Positions 40,353 to 49,010 of a stretch of DNA of 64,000 nucleotides are shown piece after piece. The notes beneath the pieces are model-generated. The model had not been told where the DNA came from. It made no database searches and saw only the letters and a program-made list of their open reading frames with translations. This stretch comes from Noviherbaspirillum sp. Root189. Its GTDB lineage: Bacteria; Pseudomonadota; Gammaproteobacteria; Burkholderiales; Burkholderiaceae_D. The stretch spans positions 62,001-126,000 of the forward strand of contig NZ_LMHZ01000056.1 in NCBI RefSeq assembly GCF_001428545.1, written 5' to 3'. Numbering within the stretch: position 1 is the stretch's first letter; each line of letters opens with the position of its first letter. A program made the position numbers and the translations under genes.

Positions 40353-41581
40353 GATTTGAGGGAGTCCTTGTCGAAACCGGCAAGCCTTTTGTAACGCAAG
40401 GAAATCGCTTCCAGGGTTTCCTGCGGAATAACATCATTCACATGCCGGAATCCATTCGGCGCCTTTTCCTCCGCCATCTGCATTACCTGTTCCGGCCCGT
40501 TCATGCGGTTGCGCAAGACGATGCCTGCGGTACGCGGCAGGCGTTCGGCCTCGTATTCGCGCAAGGCATACAAAGTGTTTGGATCGGTAGCAAGGCAGTC
40601 GCTCAAATAGCGTGCATCAAGGATTGCTTGCGCGCTGCCGTTCGATCCGATCGGATACATCGGATGGGCGGCGTCACCCAGCAGAGTGACCCGACCAAAG
40701 GTCCAGCGCGGCACGGGATCGCGATCCACCAGCGGGAATTCATAGATTTCGCTTGCGCCGTTGATCACGGAGGGGATATCGATCCAATCCCATTTCCAGG
40801 TCTGGAAAGCTTGCTCGAACACCGATTTGTCTACCTTGCGGTTCCAGTCTGTTTTTGGCAACTCGCCATTTGGCACCCGTAGCTCGGCAATCCAGTTGAT
40901 CAGCGAACGGCCTTTCTGGCGCAAAGGTTCGGAAATCGGATAGCAGACGAATTTCTGGTCCTGATGTCCGGCCATGAACATGCTACGCCCGTCCATATAC
41001 GGCTCGCCTTCCGTGACAGCACGCCATAACATGCGGCCGGAAAAACGAGGCTCGTCACCGGTCGGATAGAGAAAACGGCGCACCGCAGAATGAATACCGT
41101 CTGCGCCGACCAGTACGTCACTCTCGACCCTTACTTCGGAACCATCGACCCGCCGCGTAAACGTTGATACGACCTTGTCGCCAGCTTGTTCGAACGCCGT
41201 AAACGCATGTCCGGCGTGGATATGGCCGTCACCGATACGCTTGCCTGCCGCCTCCAGCAGCGCCATCTGCAGCTCACCACGGTGGATGGAAAATTGCGGA
41301 TACGGATAGCCAGCGGCACGTCCGCGCGGCTCGCGCCAGATTTCCTGTCCAAGCTTATTGAAGTAGGCGAGGGTAGATGTTTCTATGCCTCTTTCAGCAA
41401 GACATTCTTCCAAACCCAGCTGCAGGAGTTGCTGGCTTGCATGCGGCAGCAGATTGATGCCGACGCCTAATGGTTTGATTTCATTGACGGCTTCGAAGAT
41501 CTCGACTTCGATACCGCGTTCATGGAGCATCAGCCCTAATGTAAGCCCACCGATACCGGCGCCGGCGATTGCAACTTTCAT
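40349..41581 (-). CDS. FAD-dependent aromatic monooxygenase
   Basis: A class A flavin monooxygenase, 410 aa. The Rossmann motif is IAGAGIGGLTLGLML, the DG motif is DVLVGADGIHSAVRR, and the GD motif is VTLLGDAAHPMYPIGSNG. This set is shared with salicylate and 3-hydroxybenzoate hydroxylases. The natural substrate cannot be read from sequence. It leads the operon with DUF3237 and has the palindrome ATAACAGTTAT 74 bp upstream, which is also found before the ABC binding-protein gene. Confidence 0.92.
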   Translation of the reverse strand: MKVAIAGAGIGGLTLGLMLHERGIEVEIFEAVNEIKPLGVGINLLPHASQQLLQLGLEECLAERGIETSTLAYFNKLGQEIWREPRGRAAGYPYPQFSIHRGELQMALLEAAGKRIGDGHIHAGHAFTAFEQAGDKVVSTFTRRVDGSEVRVESDVLVGADGIHSAVRRFLYPTGDEPRFSGRMLWRAVTEGEPYMDGRSMFMAGHQDQKFVCYPISEPLRQKGRSLINWIAELRVPNGELPKTDWNRKVDKSVFEQAFQTWKWDWIDIPSVINGASEIYEFPLVDRDPVPRWTFGRVTLLGDAAHPMYPIGSNGSAQAILDARYLSDCLATDPNTLYALREYEAERLPRTAGIVLRNRMNGPEQVMQMAEEKAPNGFRHVNDVIPQETLEAISLRYKRLAGFDKDSLKS

Positions 41582-41654
41582 GTCAGTCTCCTCAATTGAT
41601 CCGCTGAGCGACGACTCCTTGATTTCTTGCGCCGCCAGTTTATTGTTCTACTAT

Positions 41655-41665
41655 ATAACAGTTAT
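41655..41665. promoter_or_regulatory. MarR-type operator, copy 1
   Basis: The perfect palindrome ATAACAGTTAT lies in the promoter region of the monooxygenase-DUF3237 operon and 262 bp upstream of the divergent marR gene. The same element recurs at 42556. MarR-family sites are usually short palindromes of this kind. Confidence 0.7.
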
Positions 41666-41926
41666 TTATTCGAACACAATTCGCACTGGTTCATTGAAAA
41701 TGTCACGACCGGGCTCACTAGCAGCCCGGTAGCAGGTTTCGTCATTGAGATGCACGACAGATTGCTGAAATTCACGGTTTTGAAGTTGCACAGGATACAA
41801 TGCCGCAGCGGCGAGTCGCCCAGTCTCGTGTTTATTCAATTACATCTTAGCGAGCAGACAGCGACGGCGCGCGAAAGAAGCCACAGTTTCTAAAGAATAC
41901 ACAATCGCCATCCAAAGGGGTTTGCC

Positions 41927-42424
41927 TTGTCCAGCAACAAAAAATCAGATCCGAAAGAAAACATGGTGCATTTCAACGCAAGGATCGAAGGAATCAACTA
42001 CGACGTCCTTGACGAACTGGTCGGATACGCAGTGCGCCGCGCCCAGCTTTCGATTTACGAAGACTTTGGCGCCGCCCTTGCTGCTGAAGACATCACGCCG
42101 CAGCGGTTTTCATCACTGGTCATTATCGGAAACAACCCTGGAATTTCCCAGACGCGTCTTGCGGAAGTCATGGGAATCGCCCGCTCCGGCGTAGTGTCGA
42201 TTATCGACCGGTTTGAAGAAACGGGACTGGTCGAGCGTCAGGCGTCCGGCGACAGGCGTTCGTATAACCTTCACCTGACGCGCGAAGGGCAGAAGCAACT
42301 CAAGCGTTACAAAAAAGCCGTCAAGGACCATGACGATCGCATTACCGGCGCGCTCACTGCGACGGAGAAACAGCAATTGAAGTCACTATTGCGAAAGATT
42401 TGCCTTCGCACAGAGATGGAGTGA
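41927..42424 (+). CDS. MarR-family transcriptional regulator
   Basis: A winged-helix regulator, 165 aa, with a TTG start behind an AAAGGGG site. The wHTH core is ISQTRLAEVMGIARSGVVSIIDRFEETGLVERQASGDRRSYNLHLT (in outline: recognition helix RSGVVSIIDRFEE, wing DRRSYNLHLT). It is divergent from the monooxygenase operon and convergent in order with the ABC binding protein. Both neighbours carry the palindromic site, so they are its likely targets and an aromatic compound its likely ligand. Confidence 0.93.
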   Translation: MSSNKKSDPKENMVHFNARIEGINYDVLDELVGYAVRRAQLSIYEDFGAALAAEDITPQRFSSLVIIGNNPGISQTRLAEVMGIARSGVVSIIDRFEETGLVERQASGDRRSYNLHLTREGQKQLKRYKKAVKDHDDRITGALTATEKQQLKSLLRKICLRTEME

Positions 42425-42555
42425 ATCCAGCGATCTGAAAAAACATTTCGTTGATGGAACACCGCGTGTGCAGTTTAGCTATGTGTGACTACCCCTCAGT
42501 AAACCACGACGGAGCAGGCCATGCTTGCATTCATTGGACGAGTTAATTATAGTAA

Positions 42556-42566
42556 ATAACTGTTAT
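42556..42566. promoter_or_regulatory. MarR-type operator, copy 2
   Basis: ATAACTGTTAT, the same palindrome as at 41655 with the central base flipped. With flanks, a 13-bp block (TAAATAACTGTTA) is the exact reverse complement of the first copy. It lies 124 bp upstream of the ABC binding-protein start. Confidence 0.7.
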
Positions 42567-42689
42567 CCACCATAACAAATTTAAAAACACGCTGGCAACT
42601 AGCTGAAGACTGCATTAGGTCCGCACGGCGAGGCATATTACTGACTATTCAAACTATTTAAACTATTCGACGAATCACGAGGAGACAAC

Positions 42690-43829
42690 ATGAAAGCATC
42701 GTTCAAACCAATTCTGGCTGCAATCGCCGTCTTGGCCGCAGGCTATGCTCAGGCCGACATCACTGTCGGCGTCAGCCTGCCGCTGACCGGTCCGGCTTCC
42801 GGCCTTGGCATTCCGACCAAGAACGGCATTTCGCTGTGGCCGGATACGATCGGTGGAGAAAAAGTCAAGCTGATCATTCTGGATGATGCGTCGGATACAA
42901 CCCAGTCGGCGAAGAACGGCCGCAAATTCATTACAGAAGACAAGGTCGACGTGATCGTGGGTTCCACCGCAACGCCCGCATCGGTTGCATTGGCGGATGT
43001 CGCTTCTGAAGGCAATACGGTGCAGATTTCTACATCCCCGGTGGATCTGCCGGAAGGCAAGGGCGGATGGACCTTCCGTGTCGCTCAATCGACGCCACTC
43101 ATGTCCAGCGCTGTAATCGAACATATGAAAGCCCATGGCGTACAGACTTACGCCTATCTCGGCTACTCCGATGCCTATGGTGAAACCTGGCTCAAGGCCT
43201 TTAACGAACAGGCCGCAAAGGCCGGCCTCAAGCCGGTCGCTACAGAGCGTTTTGCCCGTGCCGATACCAGCGTAACCGCGCAAGCCTTGAAGATCGTATC
43301 GGCCAAACCGGATGCCATTCTGATCGGCGCTTCGGGCAGCGGTTCGGCGATGCCGCACAAAGCATTGATCGAACGCGGCTACAAGGGCAAGATTTACCAG
43401 ACACATGGCGCCGCATCGCGTGACCTGATCCGTATCGGGGGCAAGGATGTCGAAGGTTCCTACGTCGTCGCTGGCCTTGCCGTCATGCCCGAAGCACTGC
43501 CTGACAATCATCCGTCCAAGAAGCTGGCAACCGAATTTGTCGAACGCTACGAAAAACAGTTCGGGGCGGGGACACGCAACCAGTTCGCTGCGCACGGCTA
43601 CGACGCCTACCTGCTGTTGCAGGCCATCGTGCCGCAGGCGCTCAAAAAGGGCAAACCGGGCACGCCAGAATTCCGCGCCGCGCTAAAGGAAAACCTGGAA
43701 TCCACCAAAGGCATCACGATCACGCAGGGCGTGGTGCGTTACACGCCCAAGGATCACTTCGGTCTTGAAAACAATGCCCGCGTCATGCTGACCATCGACA
43801 ACGGTAACTGGAAACTGGTCAACCAGTAA
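42690..43829 (+). CDS. ABC transporter periplasmic substrate-binding protein (Leu/Ile/Val type)
   Basis: A type I periplasmic binding protein, 379 aa. A Sec signal peptide ends at about A-Q-A (residue 22). The mature part starts DITVGVSLPLTGPASGLG and contains KLIILDDASDTTQSAKNGRKFI, typical of the branched-chain amino acid and aromatic-acid binding group. No permease or ATPase genes are next to it, so it would have to borrow partners from elsewhere. It is preceded by the MarR-type palindrome. Confidence 0.93.
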   Translation: MKASFKPILAAIAVLAAGYAQADITVGVSLPLTGPASGLGIPTKNGISLWPDTIGGEKVKLIILDDASDTTQSAKNGRKFITEDKVDVIVGSTATPASVALADVASEGNTVQISTSPVDLPEGKGGWTFRVAQSTPLMSSAVIEHMKAHGVQTYAYLGYSDAYGETWLKAFNEQAAKAGLKPVATERFARADTSVTAQALKIVSAKPDAILIGASGSGSAMPHKALIERGYKGKIYQTHGAASRDLIRIGGKDVEGSYVVAGLAVMPEALPDNHPSKKLATEFVERYEKQFGAGTRNQFAAHGYDAYLLLQAIVPQALKKGKPGTPEFRAALKENLESTKGITITQGVVRYTPKDHFGLENNARVMLTIDNGNWKLVNQ

Positions 43830-43835
43830 TTTGAT

Positions 43836-44000
43836 TTGCCTTGCATCCTTCACCGGTTGGCGGAGGATGCTGCCTTATCGCGCACCATACTTCGCAGCCA
43901 ACAGCGTTTCCGACTCTATGTTGAAAAGGATAACGTCAATGCGCAGCGCACCTACCAGTCGCTGGGCATGGCGTTCGACACATTGACCGGCAGAAGGATT
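43836..44000 (+). pseudogene. GNAT acetyltransferase remnant (C-terminal end)
   Basis: A short frame contains RLYVEKDNVNAQRTYQSLGM, the classic C-terminal helix-strand signature of GNAT N-acetyltransferases, and then runs into unrelated sequence. The N-terminal domain with the acetyl-CoA loop is missing. It is therefore a decayed fragment. Confidence 0.7.
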
Positions 44001-44025
44001 CAGCAGCCGAGGACCGTGCGTCTCG

Positions 44026-44220
44026 TCAGGCATCGCCGACGATGACAATGACTTTTCCACTGCCGCCGCAATTGGTGCACACCGTGTCATTCGCGGTACG
44101 GCCGCTTCCATTACAGACCGGACACGTATTTTCGCCGGTTTGCTCAGTCCCCGGTGCGGCTTCGTCTCCGGGATTGCGAGTGGTTGAGGACGGCTCGGTT
44201 GGAGAGGGCGGTTTGCTCAT
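44026..44220 (-). CDS. Small CxxCxGxG zinc-ribbon protein, paralogue
   Basis: A 64-aa product with the same layout as the 38788-38988 protein: a Pro/Ser/Thr-rich front with the shared P-G-D-E-A-x-x-G-T motif, then CPVCNGSGRT and CTNCGGSGKV. The two copies differ at many positions, so the duplication is not recent. It bounds the MarR-regulated locus on the right as its paralogue does on the left. Confidence 0.78.
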   Translation of the reverse strand: MSKPPSPTEPSSTTRNPGDEAAPGTEQTGENTCPVCNGSGRTANDTVCTNCGGSGKVIVIVGDA

Positions 44221-44826
44221 CGAGACTCCTTAAATGCTAGTGTGACGTGGCGCGATAGTGCATGCCTGCGATACCTCTCGGCGGTCGTTCGGCATGACAT
44301 TGCCTGTTTGATGACAGCTTAGGCGAGAGGTTCTGTTTCCCTTGTTTCCCTTACTTGATGCCCGCCCAGAAAGTTTCCCTCGTTACAATGTGAAGAGAAG
44401 GTTTCAATGAAGGGCCGACATTAAGCGGCGAGCAAGTCATTGCGGCTTTCAGTCGCGCCCCCATTTCAGGCTGGACCTTTATCTTCAGAACTGCGTAAGC
44501 CGCGCCCCGTTGCGACAAAGAAACCATGAACACGCTTAATTCGACGCATAAGCTAAAGTCTTCCGTCGAAACGCCGTAGTAGTTGATATAAGACCCAAAG
44601 CTTGTACTACGCCCTCTGCATCGAGCAGAGGGCATTTTTTTGCCCGGATGAAACGCGCCTGTTAAGGCACAGCATTGGCATACGAATGCCACAATGATCC
44701 CACGGAACGTTCCAGGTCGAATACAGGTCTGCATGTTGAGCGAATGACATCAGACCACAAGGGACGCAAGCTAAATTCTCAATTTCGTATGAGACCTCCT
44801 ATCACCTGGTAGAAAAAATCCCGGCA
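44221..44826. other. Intergenic stretch with one strong terminator
   Basis: I see no supported gene. A minus-strand frame of 127 codons (44351-44734) has no recognisable sequence or ribosome binding site. The terminator at 44611-44641 has no obvious gene on the + strand upstream and could end a small RNA or be a leftover of a deleted gene. Confidence 0.45.
44611..44641 (+). terminator. Orphan Rho-independent terminator
   Basis: GCCCTCTGC pairs perfectly with GCAGAGGGC around a 5-nt loop and is followed by ATTTTTTT. The preceding 300 bp on this strand contain no supported gene. Confidence 0.8.
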
Positions 44827-45090
44827 ATGGTGTCAAGCATTGTCAAATCCACGAGTGATTTGACGCGCATCGACCGTGCTCATTTTCGCAATTATTCGGA
44901 AAGTGCATTGCAGTTTGAAGTGGTCTATTACGTACTGACTCTCGACTTCAATCGGTACATGGACATTCAGCAAGAAATCAACCTGGCAATACTGCGCGAG
45001 TTCCGCCGCCTCGGTGTCGATTTCGCGTTCCCGACACGGCCCTTATATCTGGCCCAGCAGACATTTGGAGAAAAACGGAACCTGGCATAG
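44827..45090 (+). pseudogene. MscS-family mechanosensitive channel remnant (C-terminal part)
   Basis: The 87-codon frame encodes the end of the cytoplasmic domain of an MscS-like channel: DLTRIDRAHFRNYSESALQFEVVYYVL, then YMDIQQEINLAILREFRRLGVDFAFPTRPLYL in outline. The transmembrane helices and the pore domain are missing; full-length relatives are several hundred residues longer. It ends before a terminator at 45161 and marks the left edge of the accessory region. Confidence 0.78.
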
Positions 45091-45160
45091 TCAGTGCGAC
45101 GATGTGGGAGGGTTTCAATCGGAATCGCGGCTTTTTAAGACAGCGAATGGTAGTTCACGA

Positions 45161-45205
45161 GCCTCTTTTTTCAGCTTGGAAATTGCTGAAAAAAGAGGCA
45201 TTTTT
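45161..45205 (+). terminator. Rho-independent terminator after the MscS remnant
   Basis: A 15-bp perfect stem (GCCTCTTTTTTCAGC with GCTGAAAAAAGAGGC) around a 9-nt loop is followed by ATTTTTC. It probably ended the intact mscS transcript. Confidence 0.85.
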
Positions 45206-45408
45206 CACTTTAAAATCCCTTGAAAACCCTGTATAAAAACCCATATGAAACAAAGGTAAGTTCGTCCTTAAAAAGTGCTTTCCGCGTGGAAAAATTCTTT
45301 AAATATCAACATGTTGCAGCAATGCCCCGAAGTTAAAAAATACATCGATATTTTCGAAAAAAAACCGAAATTCATGTTGTAGTCAGAAGCGGTTTTGATT
45401 AAAATATA

Positions 45409-45424
45409 CTGTATATACATACAG
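45409..45424. promoter_or_regulatory. LexA (SOS) box
   Basis: CTGTATATACATACAG fits the CTGT-N8-ACAG consensus exactly, with symmetric flanking TA pairs. No + strand gene starts close behind it: the regulator gene at 45482 points towards it. It may be left from an SOS gene interrupted here, or may control the recombination module that starts at 46118 through a long leader. Confidence 0.75.
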
Positions 45425-45481
45425 TATCAATTGAACGATGAAAGTTGAACTTTAGGAGTTTATCGGGCTTGAGGAACAGCA

Positions 45482-45892
45482 TCATTTTCCGGCGTTGAGC
45501 CGGGTTTTTGGCTTTGAGGGCGAAGCCTCAAGACGCTGGCGCAACAGGTTGATCATGAACTCCCGTGCCTCCGCTTGCTGTGATCGAAACAGGGTGAGTG
45601 CCATGTCGACAAACAGCTTTTCGTTCTCATCGACCGGTGGATTTAACCGGTCATGTTCCCGATCCATCCAGCCACGCGGCAGCCTGAGTCGCTCTTCAAT
45701 CATGCGAGCGACACTGCTTCCGATATTTTTACGATTGCATTTGATGTGGCTAAGGTATCGGTTCGACAAACCTAGGTGCTCTGCGAAGAGTTTGAGCATG
45801 CCGCGTTGCGGCAAATGGGGGCGCTGGTCGACAAAGTCGGTATAAAGCTTTTGAAAGTTCTTATGCCGGATTTGTGCACTGTCCATCGCCAT
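45482..45892 (-). CDS. Helix-turn-helix regulator of the recombination island
   Basis: A 136-aa protein from the ATG behind an AGGGAG site; a longer frame starts at 45919. The HTH-like segment is RGMLKLFAEHLGLSNRYLSHIKCNRKNIG, followed by ARMIEERLRLPRGWMDREHD. This type is often seen as a divergently transcribed regulator in betaproteobacterial islands. It faces the 46118 gene, and the palindrome at 46048 between them is a likely operator. Confidence 0.8.
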   Translation of the reverse strand: MAMDSAQIRHKNFQKLYTDFVDQRPHLPQRGMLKLFAEHLGLSNRYLSHIKCNRKNIGSSVARMIEERLRLPRGWMDREHDRLNPPVDENEKLFVDMALTLFRSQQAEAREFMINLLRQRLEASPSKPKTRLNAGK

Positions 45893-46047
45893 TTGACATC
45901 TCCCTGATAGCAGCGTCATTCACGCAACCGTCGAAGCCATGCAGCGAAGTCCGACAGGACTGCACCGCAACAGCCGATGCCGGTCCGTTCGCTGCTCATT
46001 GAGTTCGGCAGTGTACCTCACCAACGCCAGGGTTGGATGAAGTTATG

Positions 46048-46062
46048 CAACCATTTTGGTTG
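46048..46062. promoter_or_regulatory. Palindromic operator candidate
   Basis: CAACCATTTTGGTTG is a perfect palindrome with a 3-base centre. It lies between the divergent regulator gene and the recombination module, 56 bp before the module's first start codon. Confidence 0.55.
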
Positions 46063-46117
46063 TTGTTAGGCACACCCACGCTCGCATTTGCAAATTTTGA
46101 GAACGGTAAAACGGTTT

Positions 46118-46762
46118 ATGAGCAAAACGAAAATTCACTATCCCCAATGGAAAGAGCGTGTGGCCTCGAACAATCCGCGCCGAGACATCGGCTACCGCGA
46201 ATTGATTGAAGCGATCACGCTGACTGCGGAAGTCTGCGGACAGGTGTTGTCGCGGGCTGCCGCCGAGATGCTTGCGGACGATCTGGCTGACTTCGGTGAA
46301 GACGACGTGCTGGCGGCACTGGCGCGTTGCCGGCTCGAGTTACAGGGTCCGCTTCGCGTCAAGGAAATCCTGCTGCGCCTTGAAGATGGTCGTCCTACAC
46401 CGGATGAGGCTTGGGCAATGCTGCCGCGTGACGAGCGAACCTCTGTCGTGTGGACCGAAGAAATGGCGCATGCCTGGGGCGTAGTCCTGCCTCTGCTGGA
46501 TTCCGGCGATGCGGGCACTGCGCAAAAAGTGTTCCGGGAGCTGTATGTAAAGTGCGTACTCGAGGCGCGTCTGCGGCGCGAGCCCGCACACTGGACACCT
46601 TCGCTTGGCAGCGATGTGGCGGCGCGCGAGCAGGTACTGCGCGATGCGGTCGACGCGGGTCGCATGACGGCGGCGCATGCTGCCTTGCTCCTGGAAGGAA
46701 GCACCAAAGAAGTAGATGAAGCGGCATTGCTGGACCAGGCCGATATCAAGAATCTGCACTAA
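46118..46762 (+). CDS. Hypothetical protein of the recombination island, 214 aa
   Basis: The start at ATG 46118 is chosen; a TTG at 46088 would add ten residues. The protein is acidic, helical and soluble, with no recognised motif. Being first in a module with a RecA-like ATPase, Gp157-like protein and SSB, it may be a phage replication or recombination accessory, but nothing in the sequence proves this. Confidence 0.7.
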   Translation: MSKTKIHYPQWKERVASNNPRRDIGYRELIEAITLTAEVCGQVLSRAAAEMLADDLADFGEDDVLAALARCRLELQGPLRVKEILLRLEDGRPTPDEAWAMLPRDERTSVVWTEEMAHAWGVVLPLLDSGDAGTAQKVFRELYVKCVLEARLRREPAHWTPSLGSDVAAREQVLRDAVDAGRMTAAHAALLLEGSTKEVDEAALLDQADIKNLH

Positions 46763-46961
46763 GGAGCAAATGAATACGCTTCGCAGGCTCGAATCGACTT
46801 CTTTAACGCTACCTGTTTGGTAGTGTGTTGGGAAACTCAATGATTGGGATCGCTTGATGGATTGCCAAGTTGATATGGATGATGGCGGCTTGCAGTGGTA
46901 TGAGCAGATCGGCCGTCAGGAGCAGTTTGAAGACGAGGAACGAGAAAGGACACGACTTACC

Positions 46962-47888
46962 ATGGCTACATTTGAAATTCACCGCGCAACCAAGCGCCGC
47001 GCAAAGCTCCGTCTCGGCATGTCCGGACCGGCAGGCAGCGGAAAAACCTATTCAGCCTTGCAAATCGCCGGTGGACTCGGCGGCCGCATCGGCATGATCG
47101 ATACCGAGCATGGGAGCGGCGATCTGTATGCCGATCTGCTCCCTGAAGGCTATGACGTTCTTTCGCTGTCGCCGCCATACACGCCTGCGCGTTATATCGA
47201 AGCAATCCATGCGCTGGAAGACCTCGGCGTATCGACCATTATCATTGACAGTCTGACGCATGCATGGACCGGCGAGGGCGGCTCGCTCGATCGTCAGGGC
47301 AAGATTGCTGACAAGTCAGGCAATAGCTGGCAGGCATGGCGCCAGGTGACACCGGAACACAATGCGCTGGTTGAGGCCTTGCTGCAGAGTCGCTGCCACA
47401 TCATTGCGACGATGCGTGCAAAGACCGAATACGTGCAGGAAAAGGATGAGCGCACCGGCAAGCAAGTGGTGCGCAAGATCGGCCTCGCGCCAATCATGCG
47501 TGACGGCATCGAGTACGAATTCACCACTTTCTTCGAACTCGATGTACAGCACATGGCCTACACAGGCAAAGACCGTACACGTTTGTTCGATGGCGAGATC
47601 TTCCGCCCCGACATGGAAACCGGCCGCAAGCTGCTCAGCTGGCTTAATTCCGGCGTTGACGGACCTCGCTCAACCACGGTCATGTCAGCGGATCAGAAGA
47701 CCGCGATGTCGGATGCGATCAACCGTGCGAGCACACTGGACGATTTGTACCGCGCATTTTCGGTGGCCTACCGTGTTGCCAACTCATTGCCCGATGCGGA
47801 AGCCCTGGCTGAACTGACGGCATTAAAGGACGAGCGGAAAGCTCTGCTCGAAGTGCATAACGACGCTGAATTCGGGATAGCAGCATGA
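46962..47888 (+). CDS. Sak4-like RecA-fold ATPase (phage recombinase)
   Basis: A single-strand annealing or recombination ATPase of phage type, 308 aa from ATG 46962; the frame is open from 46854. Walker A is GPAGSGKT (22-29), and the Walker B region is STIIIDSLTHAW. The EFTTFFELDVQHMAYTGKDRTRLFDG segment, in outline, is typical of Sak4-like AAA proteins. It overlaps the following Gp157-like gene by 4 bp. Confidence 0.88.
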   Translation: MATFEIHRATKRRAKLRLGMSGPAGSGKTYSALQIAGGLGGRIGMIDTEHGSGDLYADLLPEGYDVLSLSPPYTPARYIEAIHALEDLGVSTIIIDSLTHAWTGEGGSLDRQGKIADKSGNSWQAWRQVTPEHNALVEALLQSRCHIIATMRAKTEYVQEKDERTGKQVVRKIGLAPIMRDGIEYEFTTFFELDVQHMAYTGKDRTRLFDGEIFRPDMETGRKLLSWLNSGVDGPRSTTVMSADQKTAMSDAINRASTLDDLYRAFSVAYRVANSLPDAEALAELTALKDERKALLEVHNDAEFGIAA

Positions 47889-48391
47889 ATCCGATCTTTG
47901 AAGCGTTCGAGCTGGCTGCGCAATACCGGCAGCTCGCCGAACTGCTGGCCGAGCGGCACGACGACCCTCAAATTATTGAGGACACGCTGGAAAGCCTGTC
48001 GGAGCCGCTCGATGCCCGCCTGGAAAACCTTGCCAAGATGGTGCGGAACATCGAATCGGCAACGCGCGGCGTCGAGCAGACCATTGCGAATCTGGAAGCG
48101 CGTCATGCGTCTCTCGAACGTGCGGCGCAGCGAGGCCGGCAGCTCATCCTGGATCTGATGCAGACGGCCGGACGGGAGAGGGTGACGACGGCGCTGTTTT
48201 CGATGGCCGTGCGAAAAAATCCGTTGACGGTCGTTGTCGATGACCCCGCCGCACTGGAGCCGGAATTCCTCACGCACCACGAGCCACCGGCACCGACACC
48301 CAACAAGCGCGCGATCGCTGCCGCGCTAAAGGCAGGTATAGCAGTACCCGGCGTACACAGCGAACAAGGCTTGCGCCTTGAAATTCAATAA
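47885..48391 (+). CDS. Gp157-like phage protein
   Basis: A 168-aa protein resembling the Siphovirus Gp157 family: a long helical coil (about 10-100, [27 protein letters not shown] in outline), then a short C-terminal part with [25 protein letters not shown]. Family members usually sit beside Sak4 or similar recombinases and SSB. The ATGA overlap with the ATPase gene shows coupling. Confidence 0.83.
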   Translation: MNPIFEAFELAAQYRQLAELLAERHDDPQIIEDTLESLSEPLDARLENLAKMVRNIESATRGVEQTIANLEARHASLERAAQRGRQLILDLMQTAGRERVTTALFSMAVRKNPLTVVVDDPAALEPEFLTHHEPPAPTPNKRAIAAALKAGIAVPGVHSEQGLRLEIQ

Positions 48392-48414
48392 TTTCATCCA
48401 CCTTGGAGATTGTC

Positions 48415-48879
48415 ATGGCAACACTGAACAAAGTCACCTTGATTGGCTACCTCGGACGCGATCCTGAGCGCCGGGTCACAGCGCACGGCGATGCCGTCAC
48501 GCAGATGACGGTGGCGACGAACGAAAGCTGGAAGGACAAGTCCTCCGGTGAGCGCAAGCAGACGACCGAATGGCATCGTGTCGTCCTGTATCGCAAGCTG
48601 GCCGAGATTGCGGGTGAATACCTGAAGAAAGGTTCGCTGGTCTATGTGGAAGGGCGCCTGCAGACACGCAAGTGGATAGGCAAGGACGATGTCGAACGCA
48701 CGGCTGTTGAAATCATTGCCGACGACCTCCGCATGCTGGGCGCACGTCCACACGATGACGAGCACGAAGGCGAAGCGTCACATCCACCCCAGGACACGGC
48801 GGAACAGCGGGAAAGCACGGCTACCGAGCAGGCCAAAAGTTCGCGTTACGATTTCATTGACGACGCGATTCCATTCTGA
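48415..48879 (+). CDS. ssb: Single-stranded DNA-binding protein
   Basis: A 154-aa OB-fold SSB. The N-terminal domain starts [18 protein letters not shown] and has the [20 protein letters not shown] and [10 protein letters not shown] motifs. The acidic tail ends DFIDDAIPF, the tip that docks partner proteins. It is a second, island-borne SSB; the host's own ssb must lie elsewhere. The start ATG follows a TTGGAG site. Confidence 0.95.
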   Translation: MATLNKVTLIGYLGRDPERRVTAHGDAVTQMTVATNESWKDKSSGERKQTTEWHRVVLYRKLAEIAGEYLKKGSLVYVEGRLQTRKWIGKDDVERTAVEIIADDLRMLGARPHDDEHEGEASHPPQDTAEQRESTATEQAKSSRYDFIDDAIPF

Positions 48880-48953
48880 GTTCCAGGCAATGGCCGGCTC
48901 GATACTGCGATCACGCGGTACAGCATTCCAAAGCAGGACCCCGTATCAGCTCA

Positions 48954-48991
48954 CCGGCATTTTCCAGGCTCTGGAAATGCCGGTTTTTTTT
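48954..48991 (+). terminator. Rho-independent terminator between ssb and recD2
   Basis: CCGGCATTTTCCAG pairs with CTGGAAATGCCGG (one bulged T) and is followed by eight T residues. It splits the module, leaving the helicase gene to its own or read-through transcription. Confidence 0.85.
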
Positions 48992-49010
48992 CACCTGCAC
49001 CAAGCATCCG

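Noticed and set aside
44351-44734. 127-codon minus-strand open frame
   Set aside because: No ribosome binding site, no recognisable sequence, and it crosses a strong terminator hairpin.
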